Assembly (NCBI RefSeq): GCF_014898055.3
Contig: NW_023601212.1
Span: 39,296,329-39,360,328, forward strand
Direction: 5' to 3'
Origin: Talpa occidentalis
Lineage: Eukaryota; Chordata; Mammalia; Eulipotyphla; Talpidae
Length of the DNA stretch: 64,000 nucleotides
Shown: piece by piece, positions 21,471 to 32,028 of the stretch
Position numbering within the stretch: position 1 is the stretch's first letter
How the letters are laid out: each line of letters starts with the position of its first letter
Translations under genes and position numbers: made by a program
The notes under the pieces: generated by a model
Seen by the model: the letters and a program-made list of their open reading frames with translations, nothing else
What the model was told of the DNA's origin: nothing
Databases searched by the model: none

Positions 21471-22011
21471 CTTCCACAATTTTAGAGGCAGCTTCTGCTT
21501 TCATAGGAGAGTGTCTTGGGTTTATAAAGTCATCACAAGAACTGATGAGCATCCCCAGGGAGAAGTAACAGCTATGTATACCCAAGACTGCAAAATGCTT
21601 CCCCTGGGAGCAGAGTCACTGAGGCCCATGCGCTTTCTCTGCCATAGAAGCACATGCGCAGCTGATGTTTGAGGAACACTTGCTGGGGCAGAGAGGTTCT
21701 TGTTTCTCCAGTTCAGAGTTGGACAACCTGTTCTGCCACAATCTCACAGGTGCCACTCCCAGGCTTAATTTGCATTGCAGAATGAGGCCAGTGGAAGAAA
21801 GGGAGGAGAAAGTACAAAGAAAGAGAGGCAAAGAGAAGGCTGACAGAAAGGGGCCAAAGGGCCAACCATTTGGTTCAGTCACGCCCATCCCCTGCTGCAC
21901 GGTGTGCTGGCTACAAGTGTGGCTCTCCATAAGCCCTGGGGCAGAAGTGAGCAGTTATTTCTGTTATGGTCCTCTCATGAATAGGTGAAGGTAAAAGGAT
22001 AGTTAGAAGCT
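21471..22011. other. Unique intergenic sequence
   Basis: I see no repeat, exon or RNA gene in this stretch. Confidence 0.5.
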
Positions 22012-22255
22012 ATAGTAAGTCAGCACTTCTCCACAGAGGGGATAATTTTGCTTCCCACCCCAAGGGATATCTAGCCATGTCTGGAGACATTTTTTGGTTG
22101 CCAGAAACCTGGGGCGGGGGGGCGGGGAGGGCAAGAATGCTACCAGCATCTGATGGACAGAGGCCAGGCTTGCTGCTTAACACCTCTACAACAGAGGAAT
22201 ATTTGCCCCCAATGTCAGTAACACTCTGGTTAATTGAGAACCCCTGCCTTAAATC
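22012..22255 (+). mobile_element. MER20-like hAT-Charlie remnant
   Basis: The segments GGGATATCTAGCCATGTCTG, GGAGACATTTTTTGGTTGCC, AGAATGCTACCAGCATCTGA and a terminal GTTAATTGAGAACCCCTGCC match, by recall, the MER20 consensus. MER20 copies are non-autonomous DNA transposons, some of which act as regulatory elements. The name is from memory. Confidence 0.6.
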
Positions 22256-22529
22256 ATTTAACAAATGCTGGATAAAATGAAGCCAATGTGGGCCAAACTA
22301 CAATGTATGCCTCTTGTTTATTTTCTCCATCCTGAAGGTAAAGAAATGTTATATTCGAGATGTTTTCAATTTAAGCTCCCTATGACCAGCTTCATCCTTG
22401 CAAAGGAGAGAAAACAGCTCCCACACAGCCCCAGAATCAAAGATGGAATTTGTCAGTATGTTCCACCAAAGGTGGAAGTCACGCAAAGGTCCAGTGAAAC
22501 TTGTCCAGAAATATCTAGCCTATTTTGGT

Positions 22530-22880
22530 GATGGTTAAATGTATGTGTCAACTTGGCTGGGCCAATGTGCTCAGATTATTCTGTATGTCAAATTATTCTG
22601 TATGTTTCTGTGAGGGTGTTTTTGGATGAGATTCACATTGCAGTGTGTAGACTTTGTAAAGTAGACTGCCCTCCATAATGTGGGTGGGTCTCATCAAATC
22701 AGCTGGTGGTCTGAATAGAACAGAAGACCTTCCCTGAGTAAGAAGGAATTCGGCCAGCTGACGGCCTTGGAGCTTTAACTGCAGCATCAGCTCTCCCTTT
22801 GGTCTTCAGTCTCATGGTTCATTCTGCAGATTTCAGACTAGTCAGCCTCCAAAATTATGTGAGCCAATTCCTCATAATCA
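22530..22880 (+). repeat. Ancient interspersed repeat, family not named
   Basis: TATGTGTCAACTTGGCTGGG, CTCCATAATGTGGGTGGGTC and GAGCCAATTCCTCATAATCA form a pattern I know from many mammalian genomes, but I cannot name the family with confidence. Confidence 0.45.
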
Positions 22881-23200
22881 ATCTTGTACTTAGTTTGCTT
22901 GAGCTGCTATTACAAAATGTCATAGATTGGGTAGCTTAAACAACAGAAATTTTTTTTCTTACATGTCTGGATCATAGGATTCAAGGTGTCAGTTCATTAC
23001 ATTTCTAGTGAGGGATCTCTTACAGGCTTATAGACAACAGCCTTTTAACTGTGTTCTCATGTGGGAGGAGGTTGGAGGGGGTGGAGAGAGAGAGATGCTC
23101 TCTGGTGTCTCATGTGTAAATATGACTATAATTTGTCACAACTGAATCAATATCCATGCATTATTATTAACTAAAGTCCACTGTTGACATCAGGGTTAAT
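22881..23200 (+). repeat. Ancient interspersed repeat, family not named
   Basis: TTTGCTTGAGCTGCTATTAC, GGGTAGCTTAAACAACAGAA and the downstream GAGAGAGAGATGCTCTCTGG are a familiar mammalian repeat pattern. The family name is not assigned. Confidence 0.45.
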
Positions 23201-23248
23201 TTTTTTTTTAAAGTGTAAACTAATGTTTTTTTGTTTGTTTGTTTGTTT

Positions 23249-23298
23249 AAGATTTACTTATTTATGCATGCAAGAGCTGGGGTATAGGCCAGAGATGC

Positions 23299-23342
<44 letters not shown>

Positions 23343-23540
23343 ATTCACCAGAGACAGAGTGGGGAGTAAACAGGCAGACTGAGTGAAATATACTGCCGAA
23401 GGGAGCAGCAGGCAAGACAGGAGAGGTCTGCTGCACCGTGTGGGTTTCTCCCTGGCCAGCCGGGATCGAACTCGTGCTGCAGAGGCTGAGGATTGCTTCA
23501 TAGTGCAGTGCTTAACCCCTTGCACCACCAGGGAGGCCCC
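23249..23540 (-). mobile_element. tRNA-derived SINE with TG/GA microsatellite
   Basis: The complete body runs from AAGATTTACTTATTTATGCA to CACCAGGGAGGCCCC. A TG-GA microsatellite (23301-23340) sits where the GTGAGAGGATTCACC segment begins. Confidence 0.92.
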
Positions 23541-23595
23541 ATCAGTTAATTCTTGGTGTGTTGTATGTTCTATTTTTATTAGGAACTTTAAAAGC

Positions 23596-23863
23596 GGGGC
23601 CTCCCCTAGTGGCGCAGCGGTTGAGCGCTGGGCTGCGAAGCTGCCCACAGCCTCTGCAGCGCTGATTCGATTCCAGGCCTCCGGCGAAGGTCCCACATGG
23701 CGTGACAGACCTCTCCTGCAGTGCTCACTGCTCCCCTTAGCAGTGTGTTTCGTCAGTCTGCCTGTTCTGTTCCCCACTCTGGCTCTGGTGAATTCTCTCA
23801 TCCTCCCGTGCTTCTGACTGTACCCAGTGCTTGTATAAATAAATAAATCTTTAAAAAAAAATA
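23596..23863 (+). mobile_element. tRNA-derived SINE, GC-rich subfamily
   Basis: It is flanked by GAACTTTAAAAGC and GAACTTTAAGAGC (23583-23595 and 23864-23876). Confidence 0.94.
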
Positions 23864-24461
23864 GAACTTTAAGAGCAGTTTTAGATTCACAGCAAAATGG
23901 AGACGGTACAGAGATTTCCTTATACTTGTTGCCTCTCTCTCTCCTTCTATGAATATTCCCCACCAGAGTGGTATATTTGTTGCAATTGATAAACCTATAT
24001 TATCAATCATTATCACCCAGAGTCCATATTTTACCTCAGGATTTACTCTAGGGGTTGTATGTTCTGTGAATTTAGACAAATGTATAATGATATGCATCCA
24101 TTGTTATAATATCCCACAGAATTGTTTCAAGTTCCTAAAAATCCCCTATCCGTTTAAAAATGGATTTCCTTCAAAGTGTCTCAACTTCTCACATCAGAGG
24201 AGGGGTATCTAACCATTTCATCTCTCCCTCTTCCCTAAACCCCGGAAACCACTGACTCTTTTTCTGTTCTCAGATTTGCCTTTTCCAGAATGTCATATAG
24301 TTGGAATAATTCAGTTTGCAGGCTTTAGAGGGTGGATCCTTTCACATAGTGATATGCACTTAAAGTTCCTCTATGTCGTTTTGTGGTTTGAGAGCTCATC
24401 TCTTTATCATTAACTAATATTCCATTGTCTGGATGGATGTACCATAGTTTGTTTATCCATT
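23864..24461 (-). mobile_element. Ancient L1 fragment, left of solo LTR
   Basis: The order of segments (TTTTAGATTCACAGCAAAATG, CACCAGAGTGGTATATTTGT, ATTATCACCCAGAGTCCATA, TCATATAGTTGGAATAATTC, GTTTATCCATT) is that of an old L1 3' end in antisense. It continues at 25059 after the LTR. Confidence 0.7.
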
Positions 24462-25058
24462 TGTAACAGGGTGGTCCCCAGGAAAGGGGGGAGGTTCCAG
24501 GTTCCCTGCCCCACCCAAATGGAGGGTAGAGCTGAGCAGGAAGAGAAGAGGCTGCAGAGGAGACTGAGGAAGGAAGCAGGATGGATCCAGAAGGAGACCT
24601 GGAGGAGGCACATGGAGCCTAGGGACACGTGAAGAAACTGCTTGTCTTTTGGTCGTGGACTGGGTGACACAGATGTGGGTGAGACCCGTGGGGAGGTGAC
24701 AATGGCAGCTTTTATCTTGATTGTGATTTTGCTCTTTTCCTTCCGGGCTTGTCTGGTTGTTTCTGACCCTTTTCTGTGGGTCCCCACTGGAAGATGCTTT
24801 AGACTTGGGGCAGGCTTTGGGGCCTTGCTCTGGGCCGATCCCATTTGGATGGAGTTTTACCCACGAGGGGACGGGTAACTTTGGGTGCTTGATTTAGAAA
24901 CTAGATTCTTTGCCTTTCCTGTATTGTTTCCTAGTTGTATTAAAGTTGCTTCCCATTAAAGTCTCATACATTTTGTGTTGATGCAGCGGATGGCAGAACC
25001 CTATATAGAATAGGCAGGTTTGCGGGGTTTGGGCTGCTCCTCTCCCTGCCCTGTAACA
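24462..25058 (+). repeat. Solo LTR (597 bp) in an ancient L1
   Basis: The element begins TGTAACAGGG and ends CCCTGTAACA, so its ends form short inverted repeats with TG...CA termini. CATT flanks it on both sides (24458-24461 and 25059-25062), and the L1 sequence reads on across it. ATTAAA-type signals near 24940 and 24956 suggest a + strand LTR. The 4-bp duplication fits a class I retrovirus. No internal viral sequence is present. A 78-codon frame inside is not considered a gene. Confidence 0.75.
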
Positions 25059-25330
25059 CATTTACTTACAGAAGGGACATCTTGGTTGCATCTAAGTTTT
25101 GGCAATTATGAATAAAGCTGCTATAAACATTTATGTGCAAGTTTTTGTGGACATAAATTTCTAACTAATTTTGGTAAATATATAAGGAGCATGATTTCTG
25201 GGTTGTACGGTTAAGAATATGTTAAGTTTTTTAAGTAACTACCAAACTGTCTTCCAAAGTGGTTGTACTATTTTGCATTACCATTATATTTTAAGTTACA
25301 TTATTTTGTAAAAATATGTACCTGGCTCTC
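25059..25330 (-). mobile_element. Ancient L1 fragment, right of solo LTR
   Basis: GGGACATCTTGGTTGCATCT, TATGAATAAAGCTGCTATAA and CAAACTGTCTTCCAAAGTGG follow in the order of an antisense L1. Confidence 0.7.
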
Positions 25331-25986
25331 AGACGTTGCTATACAAGTGTAGCTATTATAATTCATATTCATATTAATATTCAGTCCCTTAACATTGGCT
25401 ACCTTTAGCACATGCTCTTTGGTCTGCTAAACTCATCCCTTCAACACATTTAAAAACAGATGTCCTCCAAAGTATCTCAATCTCATATCAGAGGAGGGGT
25501 ACCAGCCTGGGGAAGGAGATAAAAGTTAAGTCTAAGCTGAGTCATTGTGCAGAAGCAAACTAGTTATGGATGGAGCAGGCCTAGAGAGGCATTTGGTTGG
25601 TAACTGAGGAACTGTGCATAAAGCCAGAGATGAGAGAAGGGCAAGAGGGGAACAGCTGGTAATTGTGCGTGGCTACTATTTGAGGTAGGCAGAGGAAGAA
25701 TAGCCAGGGGAGGGGGGGGCAAGAAGGGAGCAGGGTTTTGTGGGCCACATGGAGGAATCAAAGGTCTCTTTCTGTGCCAGTCAAGGATTTATTTAAACAG
25801 GTAAAATGTATACTGAACCCTAGGTAGGAATCTCTCCTGGCCCACTGCCTGGGACAGATCAGAGCTGGGGGCTTCAAGAGGGTCTGTGCTCCCTACTCCC
25901 ACCCCCGATATATGATCCAGAATAAATTTCTTTACTTCTGGTCTCAGCTGTCTCACTTGTGAAAAGGGCATCAGGATAGCAACAGC
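25331..25986. repeat. Diverged repeat-like sequence, part L2-type
   Basis: The segment 25480-25770 (GAGGTAGGCAGAGGAAGAAT, GGGTTTTGTGGGCCACATGG) resembles L2-type remnants. The rest shows nothing recognisable. Confidence 0.35.
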
Positions 25987-26040
25987 CTTCCTTCCTCCCT
26001 CCCTCCCTCCCTCCTTCCTCCCTTCCTTCTTTCTTTCTTT
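25987..26040. repeat. (CCTT)n tetranucleotide repeat
   Basis: CTTCCTTCCCTCC units grade into TTTC units and join the tail of a deleted SINE copy. Confidence 0.9.
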
Positions 26041-26169
26041 CTTAGATTTATTTATTCATGCATACAAGAGCTGGGGTGTAGGTCAGAGGTATGGGGGGTG
26101 GGGGGGTGAGAGGATTCACCAGAGATAGTGGGGAGCAGAACAGGTGGACTGACTGCTCAACAGGGAGGC
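26041..26169 (-). mobile_element. tRNA-derived SINE, internally deleted
   Basis: The tail and the AGAGGATTCACCAGAGA block are present and the copy then jumps to CAACAGGGAGGCC, so the central body is lost. Confidence 0.85.
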
Positions 26170-26217
26170 CTGGCAATAGACTTTAGCTTTCTGGGTTGTG
26201 GCGAGGATTTCATCCCA

Positions 26218-26380
26218 CAAACAGAGGTTCCAGTAGCAGTGTTAACTATCACTTGAGCGCTTGCTAGCAATGCAGGTTCTCAGGCCCTGTCCCAATCTGC
26301 TGATAAGCTGCTCTGTGATAGGGCCCAGCTATTTGTGTGTAACAGCCCCTCTAAAGGGTTCTGATATCCATACTAAGGTT
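26218..26380 (+). mobile_element. MER5A-like hAT-Charlie remnant
   Basis: The segments AACTATCACTTGAGCGCTTG, GCAATGCAGGTTCTCAGGCC, TAGGGCCCAGCTATTTGTGT and AAAGGGTTCTGATATCC follow the MER5A pattern in order. The name is from memory. Confidence 0.55.
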
Positions 26381-26419
26381 CTATTTTCTAGCATTTAAAT
26401 CTAGAGTTCAAAATATGGG

Positions 26420-26692
26420 TTTTTTTTTTTTTTAAAGATTTTATTTTTTTATACAAGAACCGGGGTCCAGGCTAGATGCGCTGGAGGGTGAGAGGATTCA
26501 CCAGAGACAGAGTGGGGAACAGAACTGGCAGACTGATGAAACACACTGCTGAGGGGAGCAGCAGGCGAGATAGGAGAGGTCTGCCGCGCCATGTGGGATC
26601 CTTGCTGGTCGGCCACGATCGAACTTGTGCTGCAGAGGCTGTGGACAGCTTCACAGTGCGGCGCTCAACTGCCTGCGCCACCAGGGAGGCCC
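26420..26692 (-). mobile_element. tRNA-derived SINE
   Basis: It is flanked by TCAAAATATGG (26408-26418 and 26693-26703). Confidence 0.94.
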
Positions 26693-26726
26693 TCAAAATA
26701 TGGTTATTTTAATCACAGTTATGTTA

Positions 26727-26786
26727 GCTGGGATTTCCTTGTTGGAAGTACATATTAGCTGGGATTTCCTTGTTGGAAGTACATAT
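26727..26786 (+). repeat. 30-bp tandem duplication
   Basis: Two adjacent copies of a 30-bp unit (TTAGCTGGGATTTCCTTG and so on to AAGTACATA) are present without visible mismatch. Confidence 0.9.
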
Positions 26787-26862
26787 CTTCCCCTGAGCAT
26801 CAGCCAGCAGGCTGGGAAAGTCAGAGAGTCTGTGGATTCCACCCCCCTCTCTGAAATATTTA

Positions 26863-26891
26863 CTTCTATCTTCAGAGTCTGAAGATAGAAG
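26863..26891. repeat. 29-bp perfect inverted repeat with 1-base centre
   Basis: CTTCTATCTTCAGA is followed by one G and then its exact reverse complement TCTGAAGATAGAAG. Confidence 0.95.
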
Positions 26892-26965
26892 ATTGCACCC
26901 CAGAAGTGTTTCATAGCGAGTTCTGGAGCTCCCTCTGAGAGATCGCAGACTCTCCAGAAGAAATC

Positions 26966-27235
26966 ATTTTTTTTTTAACATTTATTTATTTATGCATACA
27001 AGAACTGGGGTACAGGCCAGAGATGCGGGGGGTGAGAGGATTCACCAGAGACACAGTGGGAAACAGAATAGGCAGACTGAAATACACTGGTGAGGGAAGC
27101 AGCGGGCGAGTCAGGAAAGGTCTGCTGCGCCATGTGGGTTTCTCCCTGGCCGGCTGGGGATAGAACTCATGCTGCAGAGGCTGAGGATTGCTTCATAGTG
27201 TGGTGCTTAACCCCTTGTGCCACCAGGGAGGCCCA
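26966..27235 (-). mobile_element. tRNA-derived SINE
   Basis: It is flanked by CCAGAAGAAATC (26954-26965 and 27236-27247). Confidence 0.95.
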
Positions 27236-27495
27236 CCAGAAGAAATCTTTAGGATAGGTTTGAACAGTTTGCCTACTAATGAGCTTGGGATGCGGCCTGC
27301 AGGCCAAAGTCTCTCTTGTGTGTGTTTCTCTAGAACAGAAGCTCCATTGGGCCAAGGAGATGCATAGTAGCACACAAGAATAAATTAAGTAATGCTTAGG
27401 TCATTTTTGTGAAATTGTCTTACTAACCAATGTGGGTGTAGCTCCCAGGAGAGAGGACCTCTTTCAATTTTCTTCTAGAAAAATTTTTTTTTCGG

Positions 27496-27755
27496 GCCTC
27501 CCTGATGGCGCAAGGGGTTAAGATGCAACCTATGAAGCTGTCTGCAGCCACTGCACCATGAGTCGATCCATGGCCAAGGAGATACCCACTTGGCACAGCA
27601 GACCTCTCCTGATTCGCCTGCTGCTCCCCTCAGTAGTGTATTTCGGTCGATCTGCCTGTTCTGTTCCCCACTCTGTCTTTAGTGAATCCTCTCACTCACC
27701 ACACTTCTGGCCTGTACCCCAATTCTTGTATGCATTAATAAATAAATCTTTAAAA
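27496..27755 (+). mobile_element. tRNA-derived SINE
   Basis: The complete copy runs from GGGCCTCCCTGATGGCGCAA to an A-rich tail. The flanks are AT-rich (AAAAATTTTTTTTC-like) on both sides. Confidence 0.92.
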
Positions 27756-27758
27756 AAA

Positions 27759-28500
27759 TTTTTTTCCTTCTGGAAACTAGAAGAAACCTTACAAGCTTGC
27801 TGATAGTGGAGGCATCACCCTTATCCTGCAGGTGTATTCTTTACCCAGAGTCATGTAAGTGTTAACACTAGATTAGGTTAAAGAACCAGACCTTGTATAC
27901 AGTTTGTGATAGAAAAGTCACTATATAGTGACTCCTACAGACTTGAGAATGTTGTACATTATATCTATACACCTCAGAGGGAATGTGATGCATTTAGAGT
28001 TTAAAGTGTCATATAAGCTGAGAAGGAGAGAGCACTTCATATGGTTGAAGGGGAAGCTACATGTATTGAATGCATTGAGCTGATGCCATTGCTCCTTCTG
28101 CTGCTCAGGGGTAAACAACCCAGAAAAGTCTCAAGAAGTGTGTATTCTAAGATTAAACACACACACACACACAGAGGAGAGAAAGCACGCGCAACCATGT
28201 GTGCTCCGTGCAAACATGTCCAAAACAATCTGGCAGACCACAAATGTTCAAGTTTTCCTCATGAACAATATCCTAAGCATCTTGTTGGCTTTCCTGGATG
28301 GCAGCATAAGACATCTGAGAAATGCAAATGAACTGTGGCTTTGCTTTGTTTTATCTCATGTTAATATTCATGTGTAATATGTCACATTATATAAACATTA
28401 GAGTTTTTATCCCAAAGATCTTTAAAACCTTCAGATATATGTTAAATATATCTTTGAAGAAGACTCTCACACTGCAGTAGTGATGTGCATACTGATTTTA
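27759..28500. other. Intergenic sequence with a short CA repeat
   Basis: A (CA) run lies at 28157-28173. I see no gene or clear element here. An open frame at 28041-28331 has no recognisable feature. Confidence 0.45.
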
Positions 28501-28795
28501 GTTTTTTTTTTTTTTTAATTCTTTCTTTCTTTAATTTATTTATTTATACAAACACTGGGGTACAGTCAGAAGCGCGGGAGGGTGAGAGAATTCACCAGAG
28601 CCAGAGCGGGGAGCAGAACAGGCAGAAGGACCGAAGTACACTGCTGAGGGGAGCAGCGGGCGGCAGGAGAGGTCTGCGCGCCATGTGGGACCCTCCTCAA
28701 GTGGCTGGGGAGCAGCCAGGGATCGAACCGGCGTTGCAGAGGCTGCGGGCAGCTTTGCAACCCAGCGCTCAACTGCTGCGCCACCGGGGAGGCCC
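28501..28795 (-). mobile_element. tRNA-derived SINE, GC-rich subfamily
   Basis: It is flanked by TGATTTTA (28493-28500 and 28796-28803). Confidence 0.93.
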
Positions 28796-29017
28796 TGATT
28801 TTATTTTTTTAATGGAAAATTTTATTGAGAACAAATCTCAATTTTATTGAGATCAAAATTTTATTGAATTAGTGAATCAACAAGAAAAAATACAAAGAAA
28901 AAACACAAAGATATTCCTCATACACTGTCTGTTTCCCTCAGTGGTAACCTTCTTTACTTGATTTTAGCCAAAAGGCAGAGAAGTGATAAATGGTAACCTT
29001 CTTTTCCATTTTTTTAA

Positions 29018-29334
29018 ATCTTTTTTTTTTTTTTTAATAGAGGCATGTTTTATTTATTTATTTTGTTTGTTTGTTTGTTTTGTTTATACATGCACTGGGT
29101 ACAGTCAGAAGCGCGGGAGGGTGAGAGAATTCACCAGAGCCAGAGCAGGGAGCAGAGCAGGCAGAAGGACCGAAGGACACTGCTGAGGGGAGCAGCGGGC
29201 GGCAGGAGAGGTCTGCGCGCCATGTGGGATCCTCCGCCGGTGGCCGGGGAGCAGCCGGGGATCGAACCGGCGCCGCAGAGGCCGCGGGCAGCTTCGCAAC
29301 CCAGCACTCAACCGCTGCGCCACCGGGGAGGCCC
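29018..29334 (-). mobile_element. tRNA-derived SINE, long-tail variant
   Basis: It is flanked by TCCATTTTTTTA (29005-29016 and from 29335). The tail carries the AAACATGCCTCTATTAAA variant in reverse complement (29035-29052). Confidence 0.94.
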
Positions 29335-29339
29335 TCCAT

Positions 29340-30240
29340 TTTTTTATTGTAGTAAAATATATATAACATAAAATTTACTTTTGAATTTAAAGTTTTATTG
29401 ACGTAGCATAGTGTATTTATAACATTATGTAGATTTCAGGTGTACAACATTAAAATTCAATATCCGTATCTAATATATGGTGATTGACATCAAAAGTCTA
29501 GTTTTCACCACACAAGTAACCCCTTTAACCTAAAATTTACTATTTATGTGTGCAGTTCAGTGACACTAAGTACACACACACTGTTGTGCAAACATCACCA
29601 CCATCCTCATTCAGAACTTCTTCCTCTTCCCAAACTGAAACTTTACTCACTAACACTGTTATGAATACAGGTACACAAATATTCCAATGGTAACTCTTGC
29701 AAGGAAATAGATGATTTATTTATGCGTTGATCTCCTCCCCCTCTAGTTTTACTGAGATTTAACAGCTAGGATGTGGACATTGATATAATTCACTGATATT
29801 ATTCATATTTTTTCAGGTTTACTTGATCTCATTTGTGTGTGTGCATGTGCATATGTATGTGTATTAAGATCCATAAAAATACAATTGTGTGGACCTTAAT
29901 ATATACACACATCAATATATCAAACAATTCCAACACCATTAGGATCCCAAGTGCTGCCCTTTTATATCTGCATCCATTTCCCTTCTGGCAACTATTTGTC
30001 CTCCATCTCTAAAATGTTGCCTTTTCAAAAAAACGATATATATAAATGAAATCAGACAGACTGTAACCTTTTCAAGATTGGCTTTTTTCTTAGTATAATT
30101 CTTTGGAAATTCATTCAACTGAGGAAAAAAAAATAAACTGGTGACTAGCGCATGAGCCACTAGTTCCTTTTCTCTTATTACTGGGTAGTATTTCATGGTA
30201 CGAATGGACCACAATTTGTTTACCATTCATGTGTGTGAAG
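29340..30240 (-). mobile_element. Ancient L1-derived sequence, diverged
   Basis: Antisense L1 3'-type segments are visible: TTCAGGTGTACAACATTAAA, GTTGTGCAAACATCACCACC, and CACAATTTGTTTACCATTCA near 30210. The pieces are diverged and may represent more than one insertion. Confidence 0.5.
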
Positions 30241-30814
30241 GGCACAGGGCTGATTCCAGTTTCTGACTATTATAGAGGAACAGGGCAAAAGGCCTAGTAA
30301 AGGTTCATCCCAGGAGACTTGGGAATTTGAAATTCATATTGTGAAGCATTTCTTTATTGGGGGGGGGGGCGGTAGCAGCAAGTATTTTGGATATCTCAGC
30401 CTGGGTTTCAATAGCAGCCTCTTCTGTAGGTAGGTTCAGATGCTGTGACCTGATTCAGGCTACAGCTATTGCATGTTATGAGTCTCAGATTCAAGTCAGT
30501 AGTCTTTGTTATGTACCCCACCTCTACAACTCTCCTGCAATGCACCCTTGTTCTGTGTGCCTGCTGCATCCCCTCAACCATTGTAGTGCAGGGTCTTAGA
30601 AAGGAGGATGTTGGTGTGTGCCCAAGTCAGTAGTTGTAGAGGATTCTGTGCTGTAGCTGTTTCTCCCTCTTTTGGGTTGTGTGGCCCCACTGTCACTCTA
30701 AACAGTTCACTTGAAGTTTTTCCTACTCCTTCCTGTTGGGCTGATGCTCCTATCACGTGTGGTGGTAGTAGCTTTTCCCTTAAGGGTTTCTGGGCTTTGT
30801 TTTAGATCAGTTTT
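30241..30814. other. Unique intergenic sequence
   Basis: There is a G run at 30360-30369. I see no gene; open frames here have no recognisable features. Confidence 0.45.
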
Positions 30815-31057
30815 TTTTTTAAAGATTTATTTATTTATGAATATAAGAACTGGTGTATAGGCCAGAGGTGTGGGGGGTGGGGAGTGAGAGGACTCACCAG
30901 AGACAGAGTGGGGAGCAGAACAGGCAGACTGATGAAATACACTGCTGAGGGGAGCAGCTGCCTAGACAAGAGAGGTCTGCTGCACCCTGGACAGCTACAG
31001 TGACTGTGGATGGCTTCACAGTGCTGTGCATAACCCCTTGCACCACCAGGGAGGCCC
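30815..31057 (-). mobile_element. tRNA-derived SINE
   Basis: It is flanked by TGTTTTAGATCAGTTTT (30798-30814 and 31058-31074). Confidence 0.95.
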
Positions 31058-31152
31058 TGTTTTAGATCAGTTTTGTTGTGCACATTTGGAGGAGACAAGC
31101 CCGGTGTCTCAGAATGTCTCCATCTTGCTGGACTGCTCATAAACATAACTTT

Positions 31153-31400
31153 AAAAAAAAATTATTTATTTATGTATACAAGAACTGGGGTGTAGGCCAG
31201 AGGTGAGGGAGGTGAAAGGATTCACCAGAGACAGAGTGGGGAACAGAACAGGCAAATCTACTGAAATACACTGCTGAGGGGAGCAGCAGGAGAGACAGGA
31301 GAGGTCTGCTGCGCCATGTGGGTTGTTCCCTGGCAAGGCTGTAGTGGCTGGCAGTAGCTTGATAGCACTGTCTTTAACACCTGCGCCATCAGGGAGGCCC
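31153..31400 (-). mobile_element. tRNA-derived SINE
   Basis: It is flanked by TCATAAACATAACTTT and TCATAAACCTAACTTT (31137-31152 and 31401-31416). Confidence 0.94.
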
Positions 31401-31417
31401 TCATAAACCTAACTTTT

Positions 31418-31644
31418 ATATGCAAAGGGAAACCAAAAAATTTTCATGACTTGCTTTATTGCAATATTCACTTTATTGGCAGCTCTTCTTGCCTGTTTGT
31501 GTTTATGCAAGTGTACTTTACTGTCTATGCAAGAGACTTTACTTTTCTGTCACTTTTCCTAATAAACCTTTTTAAATATAAAAAAAAAATTCACTTTATT
31601 GTGGTGGTCTGAACTCAACCCACAATATCTCTGAGGTGTGCCTG
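31418..31644 (+). mobile_element. Tigger1-like DNA transposon end, interrupted
   Basis: TGCAAAGGGAAACCAAAAAA, CTTGCTTTATTGCAATATTC and, after an insertion, CTCTGAGGTGTGCCTGTA match a Tigger1-type terminal region ending at a TA. A retroposed tail (31479-31588) splits it. Confidence 0.6.
31479..31588 (+). mobile_element. Short retroposed mRNA-like 3' end
   Basis: A 110-bp unique segment contains AATAAA (about 31561-31566) and ends in an A run. It is flanked by a perfect duplication ATTCACTTTATTG (31466-31478 and 31589-31601), and the Tigger-like sequence reads on across it. These are the marks of L1-mediated retroposition of a polyadenylated transcript, truncated to its 3' end. I do not recognise the source transcript. 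Confidence 0.75.
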
Positions 31645-31900
31645 TAAAATATACTGAGGAGTGAAATTATAATATGGTAAGAGTATGTTTTGTAAGAAAC
31701 TGTCTATCTTCTAAAGTTGATGAACTTTTTTGTAGTCTCACCAGCATAGAATGAAAGTTCCTGTGCTCCACATTCTTGCCAACACCCAGTGTTTCCAGAA
31801 TTTTGGATTTCTCTCATTCTAACAGGCGTGTAGTGGTAGGTCACTGTTGTTTTAATTTGCAATTTCCTAACCACATGGGGGACATGATGGAACAGAAACT
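31645..31900 (-). mobile_element. Ancient L1 fragment
   Basis: GAAACTGTCTATCTTCTAAAG, TTCTTGCCAACACCCAGTG and CATTCTAACAGGCGTGTAGT follow the antisense L1 ORF2 3' pattern. Confidence 0.55.
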
Positions 31901-32028
31901 TTAACTCCTATTAACAGGGTGTTGGTGACTAAGAGACAGTTTCCTGGAGCTCAAGGGTAAGGTCCAAGCAGAGATAAACATTTTGAAATGAAGGGCATTT
32001 AGATTTTTAAAAAAAAATGTTATGTGAG

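Noticed and set aside
24642..24878. 78-codon frame with a hydrophobic N-terminus inside the solo LTR
   Set aside because: It lies wholly within LTR sequence and the signal-peptide-like look is weak. No support for translation.
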